From NCBI GenBank assembly GCA_021604585.1, contig BQJG01000014.1:1-57618 (forward strand): a stretch of DNA of 57,618 bases, given 5' to 3'. Numbering within the stretch: position 1 is the first letter of the stretch; the number at the start of each line of letters is the position of its first letter. The notes beneath the pieces are model-generated. The model was not told where the DNA came from, ran no database searches, and saw nothing but the letters and a program-made list of their open reading frames with translations. This document shows, piece by piece, positions 25,084 to 32,238 of the stretch. The DNA is from Hyphococcus sp. GTDB lineage: Bacteria > Pseudomonadota > Alphaproteobacteria > Caulobacterales > Parvularculaceae. The translations under genes were made by a program, and so were the position numbers.

Positions 25084-27048
25084 CTAGGCGCGTTTTTGAT
25101 CAGGCGCCAGCGCTTCACCGGAGAGCGTCTGGACGGCGTCTTTTAACGACATCGTCTCCTGATCGTTTGAACCAAGGCGGCGCAGCGACACAGCCTTTTC
25201 CTCCGCCTCCTTTGCGCCAACGACAGCGATCACAGGGACTTTTGCGTGACTGTGTTCGCGCACTTTGTAGTTGATCTTTTCGCTGCGCACATCGAGATCA
25301 ACCCGCAATCCCGCCGCACGAAACGCATCCGCCGCTTCTCGCGCATAATCGTCTGCCGCCGAGGTAATCGTCGTCACCACGATTTGCACCGGCGCCAGCC
25401 AGAGCGGCAAACGCCCTGCATAATGCTCGATCAGCAAGCCTATAAACCGTTCAAACGTGCCGAACACCGCGCGATGCAGCATGACGGGACGTTTGCGCGC
25501 GCCGCTCTCATCCACATAAGTCGCATCGAGCCGTTCGGGCAACACATAGTCGAGCTGGAACGTGCCCGCCTGCCAGGTGCGGCCGATGGCGTCGGTCAAA
25601 TGGAACTCCAGCTTTGGTCCATAGAACGCGCCCTCGCCTTCGGCGTAGTCGAACTTCAGACCCGCAGCGGTCAGCGCATCCGCCAGCGCTTTCTCGGCGC
25701 GGTCCCAGGTTGCGTCATCGCCAGCGCGCTGTTCTGGCCTTGTCGCCAGCTTGTAGGCGATATTCGTCATTCCCATGTCTTCATAGACGCGTGAGAACAG
25801 AGCGAGGAAGCGGCCCGTCTCTTCGGTAATCTGATCTTCGCGGCAGAAAATATGCGCATCATCCTGCGTCATCTGACGAACGCGCAACAACCCATGCAGC
25901 GCGCCATGCGCTTCGTTGCGGTGACAGCAGCCAAACTCCGCCATGCGGATAGGCAGATCGCGATAAGATTTGATGCCCTGCTTGAAAATCTGAATATGCG
26001 CCGGGCAATTCATCGGCTTTAGCGCCATCAGGTCAGCTTCACCTGACAGCACCGGCCCATCATCTTCTGTAGATGGAATTTCGTCCGGCACCACAAACAT
26101 GTTTTCGCGAAACTTGCCCCAGTGGCCGGACATCTCCCACAATTTTGAATCCAGCAGCTGCGGCGACTTCACCTCTTGATACCCATCGGCATCGAGTTGG
26201 CGCCGAATATAGCTCTCCAACTGGCGCCAGATAAGGAAGCCCTTCGCGTGCCAGAAAACAGAACCTTGCGCTTCCTGCTGGAAGTGGAACAAATCCATCT
26301 CTTTGCCAAGCTTGCGGTGGTCGCGCTTTTCCGCTTCTTCAATGCGGTGGAGGTAATCCTTCAGGTCTTTTTCATTCGTCCAGGCAGTTCCGTAAATCCG
26401 TTGCAGCACGGCGTTACGATGATCGCCACGCCAATAGGCACCAGCGAGCTTCATCAGCTTGAAGGCTTTTCCAATGTGACGCGTTGATGGCAGATGCGGC
26501 CCGCGACACAAATCATGCCAGTCGCCGTGAAAATAGACCTTGATGTCTTCGCCTTCCGGCAGGTCGGCGATGATCTCGGCTTTGTAATGCTCGCCGATTT
26601 CTTTGAAATGCGCGATCGCCTCGTTGCGATCCCAGACTTCCTTGCGGGTCGGCCGGTCCTGATCGACGATTTGCGACATGCGTTTTTCGATGCTCGCAAG
26701 GTCGTCGCTGGAGAAGGGCTCATCGCGGGCGAAATCGTAAAAGAATCCGTCCTCTATGTTCGGACCTATCGTCACTTGCGTTCCCGGAAACAATTCCTGC
26801 ACTGCCTGCGCCAGCAAATGCGCGGCGTCATGGCGGATGATATCCAGCGCATCGTCGTGATCGCGGGTAATGATCTCAACCTTAGCATCGCGATCAATCA
26901 CGCCAAACAAATCGCTGACAACACCGTCAACCTTCACTGCCAGCGCCTTTTTGGCGAGCGATTTTGAAATATTCTCGGCGATATCGGTTCCCGTCACGGC
27001 GCCGTCAAACTGGCGAACGGAACCGTCGGGAAGAGTAATGGCGACCAT
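25084..27048 (-). CDS. thrS: Threonyl-tRNA synthetase
   Basis: Class II synthetase that charges tRNA-Thr and removes mischarged serine; 654 residues, standard. Domains in order: TGS (1-60), editing domain with His73, His77, Cys181 and His185, catalytic domain with the zinc-binding Cys348 in MNCPAH, and anticodon-binding domain (about 545-645). A start at ATG 27048 gives the usual MVAITLPDGS beginning. The leader to the upstream ATP-grasp gene is only 30 bp and no T-box or operator hairpin is present, so expression depends on the upstream gene's promoter or an internal one. Confidence 0.98.
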   Translation of the reverse strand: MVAITLPDGSVRQFDGAVTGTDIAENISKSLAKKALAVKVDGVVSDLFGVIDRDAKVEIITRDHDDALDIIRHDAAHLLAQAVQELFPGTQVTIGPNIEDGFFYDFARDEPFSSDDLASIEKRMSQIVDQDRPTRKEVWDRNEAIAHFKEIGEHYKAEIIADLPEGEDIKVYFHGDWHDLCRGPHLPSTRHIGKAFKLMKLAGAYWRGDHRNAVLQRIYGTAWTNEKDLKDYLHRIEEAEKRDHRKLGKEMDLFHFQQEAQGSVFWHAKGFLIWRQLESYIRRQLDADGYQEVKSPQLLDSKLWEMSGHWGKFRENMFVVPDEIPSTEDDGPVLSGEADLMALKPMNCPAHIQIFKQGIKSYRDLPIRMAEFGCCHRNEAHGALHGLLRVRQMTQDDAHIFCREDQITEETGRFLALFSRVYEDMGMTNIAYKLATRPEQRAGDDATWDRAEKALADALTAAGLKFDYAEGEGAFYGPKLEFHLTDAIGRTWQAGTFQLDYVLPERLDATYVDESGARKRPVMLHRAVFGTFERFIGLLIEHYAGRLPLWLAPVQIVVTTITSAADDYAREAADAFRAAGLRVDLDVRSEKINYKVREHSHAKVPVIAVVGAKEAEEKAVSLRRLGSNDQETMSLKDAVQTLSGEALAPDQKRA

Positions 27049-27078
27049 GATGCGTAACTTCGTTTCTGCTGGCGTTTC

Positions 27079-27930
27079 TTAAAGGCGTTCGAGAAGGGCG
27101 GCGGCGAGCCGGTCGGCCCCTTCCGGGGCATAGGTGAAAAACAGCTCAGGCTCAATGAGTTCGACTTCCATAAGCTCAATCCCGCCGTCAAGGATCACCG
27201 CGTCGACCCGCGCATAGAGCGGCTCACCGGGAACCATCGCCAAAATGCGGGCGGCTTCCTCGACAGCCCAATCCGGCGCCTTCGCGGCCTCGGTGGAGCC
27301 GCCATGCTCGGCCTGACATAAAATCTCCCCTGATTTGGGCCGCTTGGTCACCGCATGGGAGAAGTCGCCGGCGATAAAGACCAGAGACGTTTCGCCAAGC
27401 GTTGTAATTTCCGGGATCAGCGCCTGCACAAAACCCGGGCCCGCAAGTTTTCGCGCCGCCGCCGCCAGCCCCGGCGCGTCATCGCGGGCGACCAATGAGA
27501 GCCCGCTTCCCGTCGCCCCGTATGCTGGTTTAATCACTGCCCGGTCGAGGCCCAGCGCATCCATCGCTGCTGCAATCGATTTTGCATCAGGCTGAGCGTC
27601 CAGCATCACAGGCACAGGGGCGCCGCACTCGGCAAGCTCGAACAGATAGCGCTTCGACATATTCCAGCGCATCAACTCCGGCGCGTTGAACAGCTGGGTC
27701 TGGCCCTCCAAACCATCCAGCCAGCGCGCAAATCCGTCCGGACTGTGATGATAGTCCCAGGTCGAGCGAATGATGACGGCGCCGGCGCCGTTGAACGCAG
27801 CCTGATCGCCATTCCAGGGCGCCGGGCGCGCCGCATAGCCCAATGCTTCCAGCGCATGCGCAAAAACTGCGTCACTGGCCTGATAGTCTTGCTGCTCGCG
27901 GCATGTGGCCAGTACGATATTTTTTTTCAT
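27079..27930 (-). CDS. ATP-grasp ligase (RimK/glutathione-synthetase-like)
   Basis: Cytoplasmic ATP-dependent carboxylate-amine ligase of 283 residues. The N-terminal Rossmann-like part contains RSTWDY at 55-60, a mark of a COG0189 subgroup that includes the cycloserine enzyme DcsG. The ATP-grasp part shows AVIKPAYGATGSG near 134-146 and the metal-binding ending RVDAVIL..IELMEVELIEPELFF (about 243-265). The substrate is unknown; peptide or amino-acid ligation is the family's general reaction. It lies 30 bp before thrS on the same strand, probably the first gene of an operon with thrS and two surface-sugar genes. Confidence 0.85.
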   Translation of the reverse strand: MKKNIVLATCREQQDYQASDAVFAHALEALGYAARPAPWNGDQAAFNGAGAVIIRSTWDYHHSPDGFARWLDGLEGQTQLFNAPELMRWNMSKRYLFELAECGAPVPVMLDAQPDAKSIAAAMDALGLDRAVIKPAYGATGSGLSLVARDDAPGLAAAARKLAGPGFVQALIPEITTLGETSLVFIAGDFSHAVTKRPKSGEILCQAEHGGSTEAAKAPDWAVEEAARILAMVPGEPLYARVDAVILDGGIELMEVELIEPELFFTYAPEGADRLAAALLERL

Positions 27931-28010
27931 CTCAGCTGTTTCTTTTGGGAGGCGTGAAACGTCAGGGGATATGTGACATGCTGAGTTTCGTCAAACCGGT
28001 GGAGGCTTTC

Positions 28011-28523
28011 ATGCTGTATCGACGTTTTTGCACATTGCTGACGGTTGCAGCGCTTGCCGCCGGCGCCGTTCTTTCCCACGCCTCCGCTGAGCCGCCGAAA
28101 CATAGCTTCGCGGATATGGCTTTTCTTGAAGGTCATTGGCGTGGCGGCGATGATTTCAAATTTGAAGAGACATGGCGCGCGGCGGAAGGCGGCGTCATGA
28201 CAGGCATGGCCAGAGGCGTATCGAAGGGCGAGCTACGCGTCCTCGAATATATTGTTGTGAGCGAAGAAGAAGCTGGCCTCGTCATGCGCTTCAAACATTA
28301 CAATGCGGATTTCTCTACTTGGGAGAAAGACGGGCCAGTGACGTTGTTGCTGACTGCGGCGAGCGCAAATGATGTGACGTTCACAGCCGACCCACCATCT
28401 GAAACCGTCAAAACAATTCGCTACTGGATGCCTTCCGACGACACGCTCCAGGCTGATGTGGTGCTTGTTGAAGATGGAAAGGAAAGCGGATTCTCGTTGA
28501 ATTTCGACCGTGCCGGGAAATGA
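28011..28523 (+). CDS. Secreted protein of the DUF6265 type
   Basis: Protein of 170 residues with a signal peptide ending near SHASAE (about residue 25). The mature domain begins with FADMAFLEGHWRG and includes TWRAAEGGVMTGMARGVSKGELRVLEYI and YWMPSDDTLQADVV, a small lipocalin-like beta-barrel pattern seen in DUF6265 proteins. No enzymatic residues are known for the family. ATG 28011 is chosen because GGAGG lies five bases upstream and the signal peptide starts there; in-frame ATGs further upstream lack a site. It diverges from the ATP-grasp gene. Confidence 0.85.
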   Translation: MLYRRFCTLLTVAALAAGAVLSHASAEPPKHSFADMAFLEGHWRGGDDFKFEETWRAAEGGVMTGMARGVSKGELRVLEYIVVSEEEAGLVMRFKHYNADFSTWEKDGPVTLLLTAASANDVTFTADPPSETVKTIRYWMPSDDTLQADVVLVEDGKESGFSLNFDRAGK

Positions 28524-28672
28524 TTTTGAGGAAATTGATCTGCCTGCGGTGGACTTTTTTCAAAACCCGCCTATAAGCCGCCGCCGGTTTTCATCGTTTC
28601 GTTGGGGTTTTTCCGCCCCGCGGGCGCGGGCGGCTTTGCCGATTTCGTGTTCCACGATGGAGATTGGCCAAA

Positions 28673-28745
28673 GGTCTATTAGCTCAAAGGTAGAGCATTC
28701 GGCGTTTAACCGAAGGGTTGAAGGTTCGAATCCTTCATAGAAGCC
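28673..28745 (+). tRNA. tRNA-like gene 1: Asn-type body, abnormal anticodon loop
   Basis: Three arms of a class I tRNA fold perfectly: D stem GCTC/GAGC (28682-28685, 28693-28696), anticodon stem TTCGG/CCGAA (28698-28702, 28710-28714) and T stem GAAGG/CCTTC (28720-28724, 28732-28736) with T loop TTCGAAT. The body resembles tRNA-Asn, whose loop is CTGTTAA; here it is CGTTTAA, so position 33 is G, not U, and positions 34-36 read TTT (Lys). The acceptor pairs only at positions 3-7 (TCTAT/ATAGA); 1-72 and 2-71 are mismatched and no CCA is encoded. Function in translation is doubtful. It stands two bases before a second tRNA-like gene. Confidence 0.6.
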
Positions 28746-28747
28746 TC

Positions 28748-28824
28748 AATTGGATAGCTCAGTTGGGTAGAGCACTAGCCTGTAACGCTAGCTGTCGCGG
28801 GTTCAATTCCCGCTCCAGACACCA
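28748..28824 (+). tRNA. tRNA-like gene 2: Thr-type body, encoded CCA, abnormal anticodon loop
   Basis: D stem GCTC/GAGC (28757-28760, 28770-28773), anticodon stem CTAGC/GCTAG (28775-28779, 28787-28791) and T stem GCGGG/CCCGC (28797-28801, 28809-28813) with T loop TTCAATT are perfect, and ACCA ends the gene (28821-28824). The body is closest to tRNA-Thr, but the loop is CTGTAAC where tRNA-Thr(TGT) has CTTGTAA, so positions 34-36 read GTA (Tyr) without the long variable arm of a tRNA-Tyr. The acceptor 3' strand TCCAGAC pairs with its own 5' side at only 4-5 positions; the missing partner GTC is found at the 5' end of tRNA-like gene 1 (28674-28676). Confidence 0.62.
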
Positions 28825-29473
28825 CGGTTTAACCGTACTTTTGACGGGGAAGGCCGGGGATTTTCAGCTCGAAGGAGATGCAGAAGGCTGCTGCCGGACG
28901 CGTCCCCGATAGAGCGCCTGATAGCCGGCCCGCGCCAAGGCGGATACCGGCGGAGACCAAGAGCAGGACGCGCCGTCTTGCAGATCCGGCGATTTCCGGA
29001 TTTTGCAGATGGCGAAGAATGCTTGCCGTCCTCGCCTCAAGCCACGGCCCGCCGTGTTTTCAGGGAATTTCTCCGGCCCGCCTCTTTTCCATCACAACCG
29101 CATTGGCACTCCATCACCGCAACTGCTGAAGGCGGCTTAATGAAGCGCAACACGCAAAGTACGTGCATTTCCGCCACAGCAAATTTTTTCTCAACATAAT
29201 TTCGACTTTCCTCTTTACACAGAAGAATGATACGCCTACATCGCGCACCCTTTCATCGGCATGGGGCCGGTGAATTTTTGCAGAGCCTGACTTGAAATCT
29301 GGCGCATTACATACGCGACTGAACAGACGCACGCTTGGTGAACAACCGCGGCCGTCGAGGCTCTTTTTTCTATTGAAATAGGGCCTTAAGGCCCCGGTTC
29401 GCCCGACGAACCGTCTGATCATCCGCAATGAATACGCGGGGTTGACCATCAGGCGGAAAGAGGAGGCGAAGCG
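28825..29473. other. Long gene-poor interval between the tRNA-like pair and the slipin gene
   Basis: 649 bp without a convincing protein gene on either strand; short open frames lack ribosome sites and family resemblance. It starts with the palindrome ACGGTTTAACCGT (28824-28836) and ends with the hairpin cluster at 29381-29452. A small non-coding RNA or a long untranslated leader is the simplest explanation. A sequence like a tRNA-Ser anticodon arm (GACTTGAAATC, about 29288) lies alone within it, without the other arms. Confidence 0.5.
29381..29452 (+). promoter_or_regulatory. Three tandem hairpins in the slipin leader
   Basis: Hairpin 1: GGGCC/GGCCC (29381-29385, 29390-29394) with loop TTAA. 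Hairpin 2: CGGTTCG/CGAACCG (29395-29401, 29407-29413) with a 5-base loop. Element 3: CTGAT/ATCAG (29415-29419, 29448-29452) enclosing CCGC/GCGG (29423-29426, 29436-29439). They abut each other and end 9 bases before the ribosome site of the slipin gene. None is followed by a T run, so they are not simple terminators; a regulatory leader or RNA-processing target is inferred. Confidence 0.55.
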
Positions 29474-30619
29474 ATGTTGAAAATTTTCGTAATCGCTGAG
29501 AACCAACGCGGCCTCCTCGTGAAGGATGGCCGCTTACTTAATGTGCTCGATCCGGGCCGGCATATCTATTGGGATGTGTTTGGACGATTGAGCCTGGAGC
29601 GTTGCAACGCGCAGGGCGTATTCGCATCGCAATGGGCGGAGATCATCGAAAAGCGCCATCCGGAGTTTGCGGAACGCTATTTCGAGACTGTGCGCGTCGC
29701 GGAAGGCGAAGTTGCGGTCGTCATCGTCGACGGCCGGGCAAGCTACATCGTTCGCCCGGGACAGACGAGCTATGTCTGGAAAGTCCTGCAGGACGTGAAA
29801 GTCGTTCGCGTCAACGCGCTCGACAATCCGCGTCTGACGAAAGCAGAACTCGTCGCATACGAAAAAGCCGTTGCGCCGGGTGACCGCGCGAACGCGCCGA
29901 TCGCGACGCTGACCGTTGGCGAAGCGGAAGCTGGCCTCGTGTTCTTCGACCGCGAGCTGGTCGATACGCTGACGTCCGGCCGCTATGGCTACTGGCAGAT
30001 CGGACGGACCGTAACGACCAAGACGCTCGATATGCGCCCGCAACCGCTCGAAGTCACGGCGCAGGAGATCCTGACCAAGGACAAGATCTCGCTGCGGGTT
30101 ACGCTGACGTCGTTCGTTCAAGTGACGGATGCACAGAAAGCCGCGCTGTCTACGCCCGACTACTCGAACCATGTCTACCGGCTGGTTCAGTTCGCCGTGC
30201 GTGAAGCGATTGGCGGGCGCACGCTTGATGAGGTGCTTAATGACCGCGAGTCGGTCGACGAGCAAATCGTCAATCATGTCCGTCGCGAGTTGGGTGACAT
30301 CGGCGTCGCCGTCCGTGAGCTTGGCGTCAAAGACGTCATCTTGCCGGGCGACATGCGCGAGATGATCAATCGGGTCGTCGATGCGGAAAAAACCGCACAG
30401 GCGAACCTTATTCGCCGGCGCGAGGAAACGGCTGCAACGCGGTCGCTTCTGAACACGGCGCGATTGATGGAAGACAATCCGACGCTGCTCCGGTTGAAAG
30501 AACTGGAAGCGCTGGAACGGGTGACCGAACGTGTCGGCCGCATCGACGTTCATGCAAGCTCAGGCGAAGGCCTGAACGCCTTGCTGAATAAACTCGTGTC
30601 CCTGCAACCGCGCGATTAA
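29474..30619 (+). CDS. Slipin-type SPFH/band 7 protein with triple N-terminal motif
   Basis: Protein of 381 residues. The SPFH domain spans about 185-335 (MRPQPLEVTAQEILTKD, VRVTL-like strand, and a helix with GGRTLDEVLNDRESVDEQI), followed by a coiled coil (about 325-350). No hydrophobic N-terminal helix exists, unlike stomatin. Instead the first 180 residues hold three copies of one motif, GLLVKDGRLLNVLDPGRHIYW (about 13-33), a second at about 81-102 and a third at about 154-174, each a short strand-Asp-Gly/Arg-strand-Pro-Gly-Arg-aromatic unit. AGGAGGCG precedes the ATG. Related slipins are reported beside RtcB/Ro60 RNA-repair genes. A terminator follows, so it is monocistronic. Confidence 0.9.
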   Translation: MLKIFVIAENQRGLLVKDGRLLNVLDPGRHIYWDVFGRLSLERCNAQGVFASQWAEIIEKRHPEFAERYFETVRVAEGEVAVVIVDGRASYIVRPGQTSYVWKVLQDVKVVRVNALDNPRLTKAELVAYEKAVAPGDRANAPIATLTVGEAEAGLVFFDRELVDTLTSGRYGYWQIGRTVTTKTLDMRPQPLEVTAQEILTKDKISLRVTLTSFVQVTDAQKAALSTPDYSNHVYRLVQFAVREAIGGRTLDEVLNDRESVDEQIVNHVRRELGDIGVAVRELGVKDVILPGDMREMINRVVDAEKTAQANLIRRREETAATRSLLNTARLMEDNPTLLRLKELEALERVTERVGRIDVHASSGEGLNALLNKLVSLQPRD

Positions 30620-30642
30620 GACGCGGCATGCAGCCAAGATGG

Positions 30643-30675
30643 AACAGGGCGGTCTTCGGGCCGCCCTGTTTTATT
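30643..30675 (+). terminator. Rho-independent terminator of the slipin gene
   Basis: AACAGGGCGG (30643-30652) pairs with CCGCCCTGTT (30661-30670) around a stable TTCG-containing loop, followed by a T-rich tail. Confidence 0.92.
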
Positions 30676-30818
30676 TGGCTCTGTGCCTCATCGTGCCGGG
30701 AAATGACCCCACAGGCGCCCAAGTTGCGTCATGATTAACGCTCAACCTGTAATCATCCGCACAATGCACGCTGGTCTTGCAGCGTATATTGGACGGCGAT
30801 CAACAGGGGGAGAACACC

Positions 30819-31748
30819 ATGATCAAGCAAGCATTAGCTGCGGGCGCCGCAGCGCTTTTCACCATCACATCCGCCCATGCCGGCGCGCCGCTCAGCGAGT
30901 GGCTCGGCGCATGGAATAAAAACGCCGGCGAACTTGAAAGCCTTACTGTCGCGAATAGCGGCGGCAATATCAGCATCGCTGTCAAAGGGCAGTGTTCGCC
31001 CAACCCGTGCGACTGGGGCTCTGCGCCGGCAACGGCTTATTCCAATTCAGCCGCGACCGATCCGTCAGCCAATACAGAAGCGATCATCGCAGTCTTTAAT
31101 CAGGGCTTTGCAACAAAAACCGTCGTGCTTGATGGACGCGCCGGCGACACGCTGCGTGCGCATGTTTATACGCACTTCGTCGATGGCAGCGGACGCAATG
31201 ACTATTTGATGCACGCCTCCATGAAGAAAGCGCCGCTCGTGTTTACGCCGCTACCGGGCGGACCGCTCATTGCTTTGCCCGCAAAAAATTTCACCGATGA
31301 TTGCATTTCTTTCAATCCGGCGAATGTTAGCGTCGAACAGAAAAACGGCCGCTGGAAACTGGTGCAGGGCTCGATGTGGATGCTCGACGCAGGCTCGAAC
31401 AAATCTGAAATGGACCGCGCCAAGGGTATCGTTCAGCATTACGGTTTCAACAAACAGTGCTATGTCGGCCGCCCTGACGCGTCGCTTGAATACTGGCTTG
31501 TCGGGAACGCCGCGCCATCCGGCGCGCTTAGCGGCGAGGATTGCACCAATATCAACCCGAACGGCCTGTCGATCAAAAATTCCGGCAGCGGCAAGTTCAC
31601 GATCCTGTCCAATGGGAATCACGCAGCCTTTGTCGCGCCAAGCGCAGCCGAAGCGCAAACCGTGATCGACGTGATCAAATATTATGGCTTCACAAAGTCA
31701 TGCTTCGTCGGACGGCCCGGACCTTCGATGCGTTATCTGCGCAAATAG
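30819..31748 (+). CDS. Secreted protein with two Cys-containing repeats
   Basis: Protein of 309 residues with a signal peptide ending SAHAG (about 22). A first domain (about 25-150) with a CSPNPC motif is followed by two similar units of about 70 residues each: DDCISFNPANV...HYGFNKQCYVGRP (about 165-232) and EDCTNINPNGL...YYGFTKSCFVGRP (about 240-305). Each unit has two cysteines that could form a disulfide across the repeat. The repeat with its YGF..C(Y/F)VGRP ending is found in other secreted bacterial proteins of unknown role (recollection). ATG 30819 is used because GGGGGAG lies seven bases upstream. It is monocistronic, between the slipin terminator and yidD. Confidence 0.82.
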   Translation: MIKQALAAGAAALFTITSAHAGAPLSEWLGAWNKNAGELESLTVANSGGNISIAVKGQCSPNPCDWGSAPATAYSNSAATDPSANTEAIIAVFNQGFATKTVVLDGRAGDTLRAHVYTHFVDGSGRNDYLMHASMKKAPLVFTPLPGGPLIALPAKNFTDDCISFNPANVSVEQKNGRWKLVQGSMWMLDAGSNKSEMDRAKGIVQHYGFNKQCYVGRPDASLEYWLVGNAAPSGALSGEDCTNINPNGLSIKNSGSGKFTILSNGNHAAFVAPSAAEAQTVIDVIKYYGFTKSCFVGRPGPSMRYLRK

Positions 31749-31796
31749 TCAGTAATTAATCCGTAAGCGGAGCGGTTGGAGACAATCGCTCCGTTT

Positions 31797-32141
31797 CTAT
31801 TTTTCGAATTGATTTCCGGGGCCGCTGCGTTCAGTCCACGCCCAGTCGCCAAGCCTCCAGAATTTCCATCCCACTTGCGGCGTTCCTTTTGGAACCGGGT
31901 CGAAGCCATGCGAGCCGAATGGATGACAGCGCAGCACCCGCGAAACGGTCAACCAGAAGGCGCGGGCAAATCGATGAATGCGAAACGCCTCAGCCCCATA
32001 TTGCGAGCAGGTCGGCGTGTGACGGCATCTGACGCCGATCAAATAGAAGAATGGCGAGAGGCTGCGGCGGTAAAGCCAGATGAAGCCCAGAGCCGCACGG
32101 CCCGGCAATCCGGATCTCAACTTGGTCAAACCTCGCCTCAC
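31797..32141 (-). CDS. yidD: Membrane protein insertion efficiency factor YidD
   Basis: Small amphipathic protein of 114 residues that helps YidC insert inner-membrane proteins. The family core CRHTPTCSQYGAEAFRIH (about 39-56) and the ending RVLRCHPFGSHGFDPVP (about 67-84) are unmistakable. In many bacteria yidD is next to yidC, rnpA and rpmH; none of these is here, so it has moved from that locus. It converges on the secreted repeat protein gene and diverges from trpA. Confidence 0.96.
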   Translation of the reverse strand: MRRGLTKLRSGLPGRAALGFIWLYRRSLSPFFYLIGVRCRHTPTCSQYGAEAFRIHRFARAFWLTVSRVLRCHPFGSHGFDPVPKGTPQVGWKFWRLGDWAWTERSGPGNQFEK

Positions 32142-32238
32142 TCCTGGCCGTTATCCGAGATAGACCGCATCACGCTTTAGCTTGCAATCTTCGGTGCGGA
32201 CGTTAGGCAGGCCGCTTCAAGCAGTTTGGCCCCAATTC

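Noticed and set aside
29104..29125. Possible sigma-54 promoter (TGGCAC) upstream of the slipin gene, as expected for an RtcR-controlled unit
   Set aside because: The GC element of the -12 box is not at the required spacing after GG (12 instead of 10 bases), and no RtcR gene is present.
29270..29330. Third tRNA-like gene around GACTTGAAATC (tRNA-Ser anticodon arm)
   Set aside because: The stem has a mismatch and no D arm, T arm or acceptor stem can be placed around it.
28673..29473. Permuted two-piece tmRNA (ssrA), which alphaproteobacteria have
   Set aside because: No tag-peptide reading frame of the usual AND...AA type and no matching acceptor halves; the arms are those of two ordinary tRNA bodies.
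29114..29506. 130-residue minus-strand open frame in the slipin leader
   Set aside because: No ribosome site, no family resemblance, crosses the slipin start and hairpin cluster.
29534..30553. 339-residue open frame opposite the slipin gene
   Set aside because: A shadow of biased codon use in the slipin gene: low-complexity, Arg/Asp-rich and without recognisable motifs.
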